Source of the DNA: Flavobacteriaceae bacterium
Lineage (GTDB): Bacteria; Bacteroidota; Bacteroidia; Flavobacteriales; Flavobacteriaceae
Length of the DNA stretch: 17,404 nucleotides
Assembly: GCA_029245825.1 (NCBI GenBank)
Contig: JAQWON010000082.1
Location: 1-17,404 of the forward strand
Direction of reading: 5' to 3'
Part shown: positions 7,994 through 14,221 of the stretch, piece after piece
Position numbering within the stretch: position 1 is the stretch's first letter
Layout: each line of letters starts with the position of its first letter
The notes under the pieces: generated by a model
Database searches by the model: none
What the model was told of the DNA's origin: nothing
What the model saw: the letters and a program-made list of their open reading frames with translations, nothing else
Program-made: the position numbers and the translations under genes

Positions 7994-8600
7994 TTATTTT
8001 ATTTTTAAATTCTTCAATTATTTCAATTTTTTTTAAACCAGGTTTTATTTCGAATTTACTATTTATGTCAATTGCATAAATTGGCAAATTTGTTTTAAGT
8101 AATTTTTTGATTTTTGAAATATGTTCAGGGCCAATTCCTCCACTTAAAAAAAATGGTTTGTTTAAAGTGTAATTTTTTAAGATCTTCCAATCAAAAGCGT
8201 AACCATTTCCGCCAGGGAGTTTACCTTTTGTATCAAAAAGAAAATAATCACAGGACTTTTGATATGGAATTAATTTTTTAAAATCATATTTATTTAGAAT
8301 ATTAATTGCTTTGATTACTTCTACGTTAAATGATTTTAATAGTTGACAGAATTCAGGTTTTTCATCTCCGTGAAGCTGTATGGATTGTAAGCTATGTTTT
8401 TTAATCATCTTTTTTATAAATTCAATTTGAGAATTTACAAAAACACCAGTTTTTTTTATCCCATCTGGTAAGATAGGTGTATTTTCTCCAGCGAATCTAG
8501 GCGAATTAATATAAAAAATAAAACCTACGTAATCAGGTTTGAGCTTAATTAGCTTCTCTAAATTTTGATTCTCGCGCATTCCACAGACCTTAATTTTCAT
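7983..8600 (-). CDS. trpF: Phosphoribosylanthranilate isomerase
   Basis: This 205-residue TIM-barrel enzyme isomerises N-(5'-phosphoribosyl)anthranilate to CdRP. The catalytic base Cys6 is in KIKVCGM, and the general acid Asp123 is in FDTKGKLPGGNG, both in the expected places. The phosphate loop LSGGIGPEHI follows. It is a separate protein here, not fused to TrpC as in enterobacteria. It overlaps trpC by 11 bases and trpB by 11 bases, so it lies in the middle of a translationally coupled chain. Confidence 0.95.
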   Translation of the reverse strand: MKIKVCGMRENQNLEKLIKLKPDYVGFIFYINSPRFAGENTPILPDGIKKTGVFVNSQIEFIKKMIKKHSLQSIQLHGDEKPEFCQLLKSFNVEVIKAINILNKYDFKKLIPYQKSCDYFLFDTKGKLPGGNGYAFDWKILKNYTLNKPFFLSGGIGPEHISKIKKLLKTNLPIYAIDINSKFEIKPGLKKIEIIEEFKNKINEL

Positions 8601-9381
8601 TTTCTATTTTTTTTATGAATTTACTTGCGCTTTTTCCTGGGTCATTTGTTTTCATGAAGCTTTCGCCAACCAAAAACCCTTTGTATCCATACTTTTTTAA
8701 TTCAATAACAGAAGAAGGTTTATTAATTCCGCTTTCTGATATTTTAATAAAATCTTTTGGGATTTGATCAGAAAGTTCTTTGCTAATATTAATATCAACT
8801 TCAAAGGTTTTTAAATTACGATTGTTAACTCCTACTATATCTATTGAGGGGGTGAGTGAGTTTTTAAGCTCATTAATACTATGTATTTCTAGGAGAACCT
8901 CTAGGTTAAGTTTTTTTGCAAAATCAGAAAAAACTTTTATTTCTTTGTTTGATAAAGCAGCTGCAATTAACAGAACTAAGTCTGCCCCATAGGCTTTTGC
9001 TTCAACAATTTGATATATATCTATGGTGAAGTCTTTTCTTAAAATAGGCAAATCAGTTATATTTCTTGCCTCTTTCAAATCTTTCAAAGATCCTGAAAAA
9101 AACTTTTTATCAGTTAAGATTGACATTCCGCAGACTCCAGCTTTATCATAACCTTTAATTACTTTATTTATTGGGATATTATTATTGATTTCTTTTTTTG
9201 AGGGTGAACTCCTTTTATGTTCCGCAATAATTCCAGAATCACTTTTTTTTAGAATTTCAACTAATGACTTGCTTCTATTTTTGAAAAAAGTCGATTTTTC
9301 AAGATAATTGTATGGAAACAATTTTTTCTGTTTTAAAACTTCTCTTTTTTTATAGCTAATTATTTCTTCTAATATTGTCAT
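8590..9381 (-). CDS. trpC: Indole-3-glycerol phosphate synthase
   Basis: This 263-residue TIM-barrel enzyme closes CdRP to indole-3-glycerol phosphate with loss of CO2 and water. The signature is complete: IIAEHKRSSPSKKEIN (catalytic Glu and Lys), LRKDFTID (catalytic Lys on strand 3), VLLEIHS, GVNNRNLKTFEVD, ISESGI and GFLVGESFM. It overlaps trpD by four bases and trpF by 11. Nothing is unusual about it beyond the Lys/Asn-rich composition of the genome. Confidence 0.97.
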   Translation of the reverse strand: MTILEEIISYKKREVLKQKKLFPYNYLEKSTFFKNRSKSLVEILKKSDSGIIAEHKRSSPSKKEINNNIPINKVIKGYDKAGVCGMSILTDKKFFSGSLKDLKEARNITDLPILRKDFTIDIYQIVEAKAYGADLVLLIAAALSNKEIKVFSDFAKKLNLEVLLEIHSINELKNSLTPSIDIVGVNNRNLKTFEVDINISKELSDQIPKDFIKISESGINKPSSVIELKKYGYKGFLVGESFMKTNDPGKSASKFIKKIENEN

Positions 9382-10376
9382 TTTTTAGATAAATCTTGAA
9401 GTTTCACCAATGATTTTAGAGCTTTTCCAGATTCTAAAGATTCTTTTGCTTTTTCAAAGCCCTCAATAGGAGAAACTTTTAAAACAGTTGATATTGCCAT
9501 ACCTGCATTAGCACAAACTACATTGTTTTGAGCATCTGTCCCCTTATTTTTAATTATATCCATAAATATCTTAACAGAAGAGGATATATCCTTGCCTCCT
9601 GAAATATTCTCAGGCTTTGTAGGGATAACTCCAAAATCTTCTGGTCTCAAGATGTTTTCACTTTTTTTTGTAAAAATCTTTGTGTTTCCTGTTAGTGAAA
9701 TTTCATCATACCCATCAAGGCCATGCAGAATTGTGTAATTTATGTCCGTTTTTTGAAACAAGTAACTGTAAAGCCTTGCTAATTCTAGGTTAAATACTCC
9801 TATCAATTGATTTTTCGGAAAGGATGGATTGACAATTGGACCTAAAATATTAAAGAATGTTTTTAATCCTAATTGCTTTCTAACAGGGGCTACATTCTTC
9901 ATTGCAGGATGAAATAGAGGTGCATGTAAAAAACAAATTCCTGCTTTTTCAATAGATTTTTTTAAAAAATCTTTGTCATTTGAAAATTTAATGCCGATTG
10001 CTTCAAGTACATTACTTGATCCACAACCAGACGAAACCCCATAATTCCCATGTTTTGTAACTTTTACTCCTGCTCCCGCAGTTATAAAAGAAGAAAGGGT
10101 TGAAATATTAAATGTATTTTTTCCATCTCCACCTGTTCCACATAGATCTATTGTATTAAATTCACTTAAATCAATATTAATACATAATTCTTGCAGTGCT
10201 TCACGAAAGCCTTCAAGCTCATTTAGACTAATATTTCTCATCATGTAAATGGTTAAAAAAGAGGCTATTTGACTTGTATTGTATTGGCCATCAGCTATTT
10301 TAATAATTATTTGTTTTGCTTCCTCTTTTTCAAGTTGTTGGTATTGAATTAACCTAGTCAATATTTTTTTCATCAT
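9378..10376 (-). CDS. trpD: Anthranilate phosphoribosyltransferase
   Basis: This 332-residue enzyme transfers phosphoribose from PRPP to anthranilate. The glycine-rich PRPP loop CGTGGDGKNTFNIST is at about residues 79-93, and the KHGNYGVSSGCGSSN block, with the substrate-contacting His and Asn, follows. HPAMKNVAPVRKQLGLKT and FNILGPIVNP are further family motifs. Two consecutive ATGs (10376 and 10373) are both possible starts; the first directly abuts the trpG stop. It overlaps trpC by four bases. It is not fused to trpG, unlike the enterobacterial TrpGD. Confidence 0.97.
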   Translation of the reverse strand: MMKKILTRLIQYQQLEKEEAKQIIIKIADGQYNTSQIASFLTIYMMRNISLNELEGFREALQELCINIDLSEFNTIDLCGTGGDGKNTFNISTLSSFITAGAGVKVTKHGNYGVSSGCGSSNVLEAIGIKFSNDKDFLKKSIEKAGICFLHAPLFHPAMKNVAPVRKQLGLKTFFNILGPIVNPSFPKNQLIGVFNLELARLYSYLFQKTDINYTILHGLDGYDEISLTGNTKIFTKKSENILRPEDFGVIPTKPENISGGKDISSSVKIFMDIIKNKGTDAQNNVVCANAGMAISTVLKVSPIEGFEKAKESLESGKALKSLVKLQDLSKK

Positions 10377-10940
10377 TTAAGAATTAATCCAGTTATTTAA
10401 TATTTTTTTTCCATTCGGGGTTAGTATCGATTCTGGGTGGTACTGTAGAGCTTTAACATCAAACTCCTTATGCCTTAGGGACATTAATTGACCTTTTTCA
10501 TCAAATGAAGTGGCCTCTAGCTCATCAGGCAAAGGCGTTTCAACTACCCATGAATGGTATCTCCCTGCTAAAAAACTTGTTGGGAGGTCTTTAAACAAAG
10601 AGTCTTTTTTTACAACATTGATTTTTGTAGATACTCCATGATACACTTTATCTAAATTTATCAGTTTTCCTCCAAAAACTTCAGCAATAGCCTGCTGACC
10701 CAGGCAAATTCCTAATATTTTTTTTGTAGAAGAATAATGTTTAATAGCATTTTTCAATAACCCTGATTCATCTGGAATACCTGGACCAGGTGAGAGTAGG
10801 ATATTTTGAAAATCCTCTAGTTCATTGAGTTCGAATTTGTCATTCCTTTTAACTGTGGTTTTATAGCCTAATTCCTCAATACAATGCACTAAATTATATG
10901 TGAATGAATCATAATTATCAATAACAAAAATTTCCTTCAT
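10377..10940 (-). CDS. trpG: Anthranilate synthase component II (glutamine amidotransferase)
   Basis: This 187-residue class-I glutamine amidotransferase supplies ammonia from glutamine to TrpE. The catalytic triad is complete: Cys79 in GICLGQQAIAEVFGG, His168 and Glu170 in ALQYHPES. The N-terminal VIDNYDSFTYN and the oxyanion-region SPGPGIP match TrpG/PabA. Because this genome may use one amidotransferase for both anthranilate and aminodeoxychorismate synthesis, a PabA role is also possible; the operon position makes TrpG its main job. It overlaps the trpE stop by four bases and abuts trpD with no gap. Confidence 0.96.
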   Translation of the reverse strand: MKEIFVIDNYDSFTYNLVHCIEELGYKTTVKRNDKFELNELEDFQNILLSPGPGIPDESGLLKNAIKHYSSTKKILGICLGQQAIAEVFGGKLINLDKVYHGVSTKINVVKKDSLFKDLPTSFLAGRYHSWVVETPLPDELEATSFDEKGQLMSLRHKEFDVKALQYHPESILTPNGKKILNNWINS

Positions 10941-12340
10941 GATAATTCTTCTGCTAGTTTTAGAGCTTTGTCTAAAGCCCCTAATTTATTATACACTTCT
11001 TGTAATTCACTATTTGGATCTGAATCAGCAACAATTCCTGCACCAGCCTGATAATGTAATTTTTGGTCTTTACTTAAAAAAGATCTTATTATGATAGCAT
11101 GATTAAAATTCCCTTCAAAATCCATGTAACCAATAGCGCCTCCATAAAAATTTCTTTTTATACTTTCATACTTATCAATTAGTTGAAGAGCCTTGTGTTT
11201 TGGTGCTCCACTGAGTGTTCCAGCGGGAAAAGTATCAGCCACTACTTGAAAAGTTTTAGCTTTAGCTTTCATTTTGCATTTTACTTTAGAGACCAGATGA
11301 ATTACGTGAGAAAATAGTTGAATTTCTCTATTTTTTTCTACAGATACCTTCGATCCATTTCGACTTAAATCATTTCGAGCTAAATCTATTAACATTACAT
11401 GTTCACTATTTTCTTTTGGATCTTTTTTTAGTCTTGTTGCCAAATCCTTGTCTTTTTCATCATTTCCTGTTCTTCGGAAAGTGCCAGCAATAGGGTGAAT
11501 TTCTGCATTTCCATCTTTTATTATTAATTGAGCCTCTGGTGAACTGCCAAAGATTTTATAATCTCCATAGTCAAAAAAGAATAAATAGGGAGAAGGGTTT
11601 ATTGAACGCAAACTTCTGTAAACATTAAATTCATCGCCTTTAAATTCTTGTGAAAAGCGCCTTGATAAAACTAGTTGAAATACATCTCCTCTATGACAAT
11701 GCGCTTTGGCTTTTTTTACATATTCAATGAAATCATTATCATTGAGATTTGATGTTTTGCCGCCTGATTTTTTAAAACTATAAACACTTGTAGATTTGTT
11801 TTTTAACAAAGCTTCAATTTCACCAAGATTATGGTCCTTATTTAAACTGTGAGAAAAAATATGGGCTTCATGATTAAACAAGCTTATTGCAATTATGTTC
11901 TGGTATACAGCATAGTATATGTCTGGTATGTTTAGCTCTTGTTTTTTATTGTCTAATGATATGTTTTCAAAATATCGGACTGCATCATGTGAAATATAGC
12001 CAAAAAGGCCACTGCTTATAAATTTAAATCCATTGCTTTTAACTTTAAACTGTTTTGAGAATGAGTCGATGCAGTTTGGAATATTTATCTTTTCATTTAT
12101 CTTTTCAGTAATAATTTTATTGTCAGGAAATTTTCTAGTTATAAAATTTTGTTCAACTTTAAAATAGGCAATAGGATTAAAGCATATATATGAGAACCCC
12201 TTATTATTATGATTATAATCACTACTTTCAAGTAAGATACTATTGGGGTATACATCACGTATTTTAAGATATACACTTACAGGAGTAAATGTATCTGATA
12301 AAATTTTTTTATGCTTTGAATCTAAAACAAATTTTTCCAT
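10937..12340 (-). CDS. trpE: Anthranilate synthase component I
   Basis: This 467-residue enzyme converts chorismate and ammonia to anthranilate. N-terminal LLESSDYNHNN is the LLES motif that binds the feedback inhibitor tryptophan, so allosteric control is probably kept. The chorismate-binding domain shows GDVFQLVLSRRF, GSSPEAQL, HPIAGTFRRTG, LIDLARNDL, FPAGTLSGAPKHKA, YGGAIGY and QAGAGIVADSDP in the usual order. There is no Shine-Dalgarno; the ATG is seven bases after the end of an A/T-only tract that serves as the attenuator's U run. It is the first structural gene of the operon, so expression is set by the leader directly upstream. Confidence 0.97.
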   Translation of the reverse strand: MEKFVLDSKHKKILSDTFTPVSVYLKIRDVYPNSILLESSDYNHNNKGFSYICFNPIAYFKVEQNFITRKFPDNKIITEKINEKINIPNCIDSFSKQFKVKSNGFKFISSGLFGYISHDAVRYFENISLDNKKQELNIPDIYYAVYQNIIAISLFNHEAHIFSHSLNKDHNLGEIEALLKNKSTSVYSFKKSGGKTSNLNDNDFIEYVKKAKAHCHRGDVFQLVLSRRFSQEFKGDEFNVYRSLRSINPSPYLFFFDYGDYKIFGSSPEAQLIIKDGNAEIHPIAGTFRRTGNDEKDKDLATRLKKDPKENSEHVMLIDLARNDLSRNGSKVSVEKNREIQLFSHVIHLVSKVKCKMKAKAKTFQVVADTFPAGTLSGAPKHKALQLIDKYESIKRNFYGGAIGYMDFEGNFNHAIIIRSFLSKDQKLHYQAGAGIVADSDPNSELQEVYNKLGALDKALKLAEELS

Positions 12341-12347
12341 TTTTTCT

Positions 12348-12378
12348 AAAAAAAAAAGCTTGTCATGATGACAAGCTT
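12348..12378 (-). terminator. trp attenuator terminator
   Basis: On the minus strand AAGCTTGTCA pairs perfectly with TGACAAGCTT across a three-base loop (12378 to 12356), followed by a run of eight more T bases. This is a textbook intrinsic terminator. It ends just before the trpE ATG at 12340, so it can only serve to stop transcription before the operon. Its 5' arm (12370-12378) can also pair with 12405-12413. Confidence 0.93.
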
Positions 12379-12404
12379 AAATTTTTTGAAAGCAGATCTC
12401 CACG

Positions 12405-12413
12405 AAGCTAATC
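12405..12413 (-). promoter_or_regulatory. Antiterminator arm of the trp attenuator
   Basis: The minus-strand bases GATTAGCTT can pair with AAGCTTGTC (12370-12378), the 5' arm of the terminator: eight of nine positions pair, one as a G-U wobble. This arm contains the leader peptide's own UAG stop. A ribosome stalled on the Trp codons would leave it free, while one that reaches the stop would cover it. A weak competing hairpin, AATC/GATT with loop AACG (12410-12421), is also possible. Confidence 0.65.
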
Positions 12414-12455
12414 CGTTGATTTATTCCACCACCAAGTATTTTTTATAATTTTCAT
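12408..12455 (-). CDS. trpL: trp operon leader peptide with three consecutive Trp codons
   Basis: A 15-codon frame reads MKIIKNTWWWNKSTD and then TAG. The three tandem TGG codons (12426-12434) are very unlikely by chance directly upstream of trpE, because Trp is rare in proteins. The frame lies between a consensus promoter and an intrinsic terminator, with the stop inside the antiterminator arm. Its role is to sense charged tRNA-Trp: stalling at the Trp codons favours the antiterminator, fast passage favours the terminator. The ATG begins only four bases after the -7 box, so the transcript may start at or within a few bases of this codon. No Shine-Dalgarno is present. It was too short for a standard gene caller. 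Confidence 0.92.
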   Translation of the reverse strand: MKIIKNTWWWNKSTD

Positions 12456-12459
12456 TGCT

Positions 12460-12489
12460 CAAATATACATTATAATCCCAATCTTACAA
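12460..12489 (-). promoter_or_regulatory. trp operon promoter (Bacteroidota type)
   Basis: On the minus strand, TTG at 12489-12487 is separated by 19 bases from TATATTTG at 12467-12460, matching the -33 TTG and -7 TAnnTTTG consensus of the Bacteroidota primary sigma factor. The start of transcription is expected a few bases after the -7 box, essentially at the trpL start codon. Confidence 0.8.
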
Positions 12490-12514
12490 ATGTTGAAATA
12501 AAATTGTTTTAAAT

Positions 12515-13093
12515 TCAATTTGCAAAAGCAATATTTGCGCTAATAACTATTTCATCATAGATTAACTTATCTCCAAGATTTTGAAAAAAATTACCAGACC
12601 TAAAGCGAACATCATATTTACTTCTGTCAAATACTAATTTAGCACCCCAATTATTATCAATCTCTATTTTAGCCGGATGCGTGATTCCTTTTATTGTAAG
12701 ATTGCCACTTAAGATTTGATTAGCTCCATCTTCATTAACAACATCGGATGAATTAATTTCAAATATAGCTTCTGAAAATTTTTCTACAGAGAAAAAATCA
12801 TCTGAGCGTAGGTGTCCCTCTAATCTTTGTTTTGACACTCCTTGGAGATCTTCAACGCTAATAGTATTCATGTCAACAGTGAAATTACCAGAAATAATTT
12901 TTCCGTTTAGTTGTAGGTTTCCATTTTTAAATTTAAGGGAACCGTAATGATTTTTTCCACTAAGTTCTTTGCCTACCCATTTAATTTTAGAATTTTCTAC
13001 ATCTATTAATCTTGATGTTTGGCTGATTAAGCTTGCTGGAATCATTAGCATTAAAAGGGATGTAATTATTGATTTATAAATATATTTTTCCAT
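12515..13093 (-). CDS. YceI-family secreted lipid-binding-like protein
   Basis: This 192-residue protein has a signal peptide of about 24 residues (ending near SLISQ) and a single YceI domain: an N-terminal SKIKWVGKEL strand, GNFTVDMNTISVEDLQG, LEGHLRSDDFFSVEKF, and NLTIKGITHPAKI. These are the usual landmarks of the lipocalin-like beta barrel. YceI proteins bind long isoprenoid-type lipids in the periplasm; the ligand here is unknown. It is 17 bases downstream of the MarR gene and almost certainly shares its transcript, so it is probably under MarR control. It ends just upstream of the trp promoter, with no strong terminator between. Confidence 0.92.
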   Translation of the reverse strand: MEKYIYKSIITSLLMLMIPASLISQTSRLIDVENSKIKWVGKELSGKNHYGSLKFKNGNLQLNGKIISGNFTVDMNTISVEDLQGVSKQRLEGHLRSDDFFSVEKFSEAIFEINSSDVVNEDGANQILSGNLTIKGITHPAKIEIDNNWGAKLVFDRSKYDVRFRSGNFFQNLGDKLIYDEIVISANIAFAN

Positions 13094-13110
13094 AATTGAG
13101 GTTTTAAAAA

Positions 13111-13527
13111 TTATTGTTTCATCAAATTTATCTTATTTAATAGTTTTCTTAGTCTTTTTTGGCTTTCATTATCTAGTGGATCAAGGATTTTTTTTTCCGC
13201 ACTTTCAATTTTACCATCTAAATCAGATAAGAGGGAGAGACCTGTTTCAGTTATTATAATTTCAACTTTTCTTCTATTCTCTTTGCAAGGGCTTCTTTTG
13301 ACAAGTTTTTTATCAATTAATTTATCAATTAGCCTTGAAGTATTACTCATTTTATATATCATTCTGACTTGTATAGTATTTAGGTTAGATATTTTATTTT
13401 TTCTATCCCTTAAAATCCGAAGCACATTAAATTGCTGAAGACTAAGTTTGTTTGGCTTTAAAGCTTCTTCAAGTTCAAACTCTGCTTTACTTGCTGCTTT
13501 TAGAATACCTATAACAGTGTTTTTGAT
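13111..13527 (-). CDS. MarR-family transcriptional regulator; start codon not ordinary
   Basis: The protein is a winged-helix MarR regulator: LSLQQFNVLRILRD (helix 2), a recognition region KMSNTSRLIDKLIDKKLV, and the wing RSPCKENRRKVEIIITETG, followed by a C-terminal helix. The only canonical start, GTG at 13425, is the Val of the conserved QQFNVLRIL segment and would delete the first two helices, so it is not credible. The frame stays open and protein-like to an in-frame TAA at 13534-13536 with no ATG, GTG or TTG. I give the limit at ATC 13527; ATA 13512 and ATT 13506 are other near-cognate candidates. It may use a non-AUG start, be mutated, or contain a sequencing error. It probably represses itself and yceI through the repeats at 13542-13569. 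Confidence 0.75.
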   Translation of the reverse strand: MKNTVIGILKAASKAEFELEEALKPNKLSLQQFNVLRILRDRKNKISNLNTIQVRMIYKMSNTSRLIDKLIDKKLVKRSPCKENRRKVEIIITETGLSLLSDLDGKIESAEKKILDPLDNESQKRLRKLLNKINLMKQ

Positions 13528-13541
13528 ATGTCTTTAATTTT

Positions 13542-13569
13542 ATTGTTTATACAACAATTGTTTATACAA
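13542..13569. repeat. Tandem direct repeat, probable MarR operator
   Basis: ATTGTTTATACAA occurs twice (13542-13554 and 13557-13569), with start-to-start spacing of 15 bases. The second copy overlaps the minus-strand -7 box of the MarR promoter, and the first lies in the predicted 5' leader, so a protein bound here would block marR transcription. The position between a MarR gene and its divergent neighbour suggests autoregulation; binding itself is inferred. Confidence 0.6.
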
Positions 13570-13597
13570 ATATATTTATTTTTATCAAATAACCAAA
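13567..13597 (-). promoter_or_regulatory. marR-yceI promoter
   Basis: Minus-strand TTTG at 13597-13594, 19 bases after its TTG, then TATATTTG at 13574-13567, matches the Bacteroidota promoter consensus. The -33 element lies back to back with that of the divergent rhodanese gene. Confidence 0.65.
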
Positions 13598-13599
13598 TT

Positions 13600-13628
13600 T
13601 TGAAATTAACATATAAATGCTATTTTTG
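13600..13628 (+). promoter_or_regulatory. Promoter of the rhodanese gene
   Basis: TTG at 13600-13602, an 18-base spacer and TATTTTTG at 13621-13628 fit the -33/-7 consensus with a spacer one base short. The ATG at 13636 is only seven bases beyond the -7 box, predicting an almost leaderless mRNA. Confidence 0.6.
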
Positions 13629-13635
13629 CTTATGT

Positions 13636-13944
13636 ATGGATTTAACTCAAAAAGAGTGGTTGTCAGGTCATGAAAATGATAGTAATTCTGTTATTGTTGA
13701 TGTGAGAACATCAGGAGAATATCTTGAAGGGCATATTCAAAATTCTATTTTAATTGATATTACAAAAACAGAAACTTTTATTGAAAAATTAAATTCTTTA
13801 GATAAATCAACTTCATATTACGTTTATTGCAGGTCTGGCCAAAGAAGCTCTAAGGCTTGTTATCTAATGCAGCAACTTGGAATTAAAACTACTTATAATT
13901 TAGTTGGAGGAGTCTTAGAATGGGAGGGAGATTTAGTTAAGTAG
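13636..13944 (+). CDS. Rhodanese-like domain protein
   Basis: This 102-residue single-domain rhodanese carries the active-site loop CRSGQRS with Cys65, which would hold a persulfide in sulfur transfer. It also has VIVDVRTSGEYLEGHI, the conserved first half of the fold, and ends in GGVLEWEGDLVK. The ATG at 13636 is chosen because MDLTQKEW is the normal N-terminus of small flavobacterial rhodaneses. The frame extends further upstream to 13528, but that part is low-complexity, overlaps the marR promoter and would start before the predicted transcript. No signal peptide is seen, so it is cytoplasmic. The PspC-domain gene follows nine bases later, suggesting one transcript. The physiological sulfur acceptor is unknown. 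Confidence 0.9.
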   Translation: MDLTQKEWLSGHENDSNSVIVDVRTSGEYLEGHIQNSILIDITKTETFIEKLNSLDKSTSYYVYCRSGQRSSKACYLMQQLGIKTTYNLVGGVLEWEGDLVK

Positions 13945-13953
13945 CTTTTATTT

Positions 13954-14181
13954 ATGAATAGATTTTTAAGGGTTCGTCATTTTTTTGAAAAGCATGGTTT
14001 TGCTGTATCAACTCGTTTAGCAGAAACGCTTGGCATGAAAGTGAAGAGTGTTCGTCTTTTTTTTATATATACTTCTTTTACTACTATTATTGGAGGCCCT
14101 GTATTGTATCTTATCATTGCATTCTGGCTAAAGATGAAGGATATGATTTACACAAAAAGGAGTTCTGTTTTTGATTTGTAG
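13954..14181 (+). CDS. PspC-domain small membrane protein
   Basis: This 75-residue protein has the PspC domain layout: a basic, helix-forming front (FFEKHGFAVSTRLAETLGMK), an Arg-Leu-Phe pivot and one long hydrophobic membrane segment (about 38-60, containing TTIIGGPVLYLIIAFWL). It ends in YTKRSSVFDL, a tail common in flavobacterial members. In proteobacteria PspC takes part in the phage-shock response to membrane stress; flavobacterial homologues are commonly labelled as PspC-family regulators, but no DNA-binding domain is visible. It is nine bases after the rhodanese gene. Confidence 0.85.
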   Translation: MNRFLRVRHFFEKHGFAVSTRLAETLGMKVKSVRLFFIYTSFTTIIGGPVLYLIIAFWLKMKDMIYTKRSSVFDL

Positions 14182-14221
14182 TCACTTTTTTAGATATTGC
14201 GCAACCTAAGATATATTTTTA

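Noticed and set aside
12493..12518. Imperfect AT-rich inverted repeat TTGAA...TTCAA between yceI and the trp promoter
   Set aside because: The arms mismatch internally and no T run follows on the minus strand; too weak to call a terminator or an operator in such AT-rich DNA.
13528..13635. Upstream extension of the rhodanese frame
   Set aside because: The extension is hydrophobic low-complexity translation of the promoter and repeat region, and the -7 box at 13621-13628 lies inside it.
14212..14219. TATATTTT just before the symporter ATG as a promoter
   Set aside because: The last base of the -7 box differs from consensus and no TTG lies at 17-21 bases upstream.
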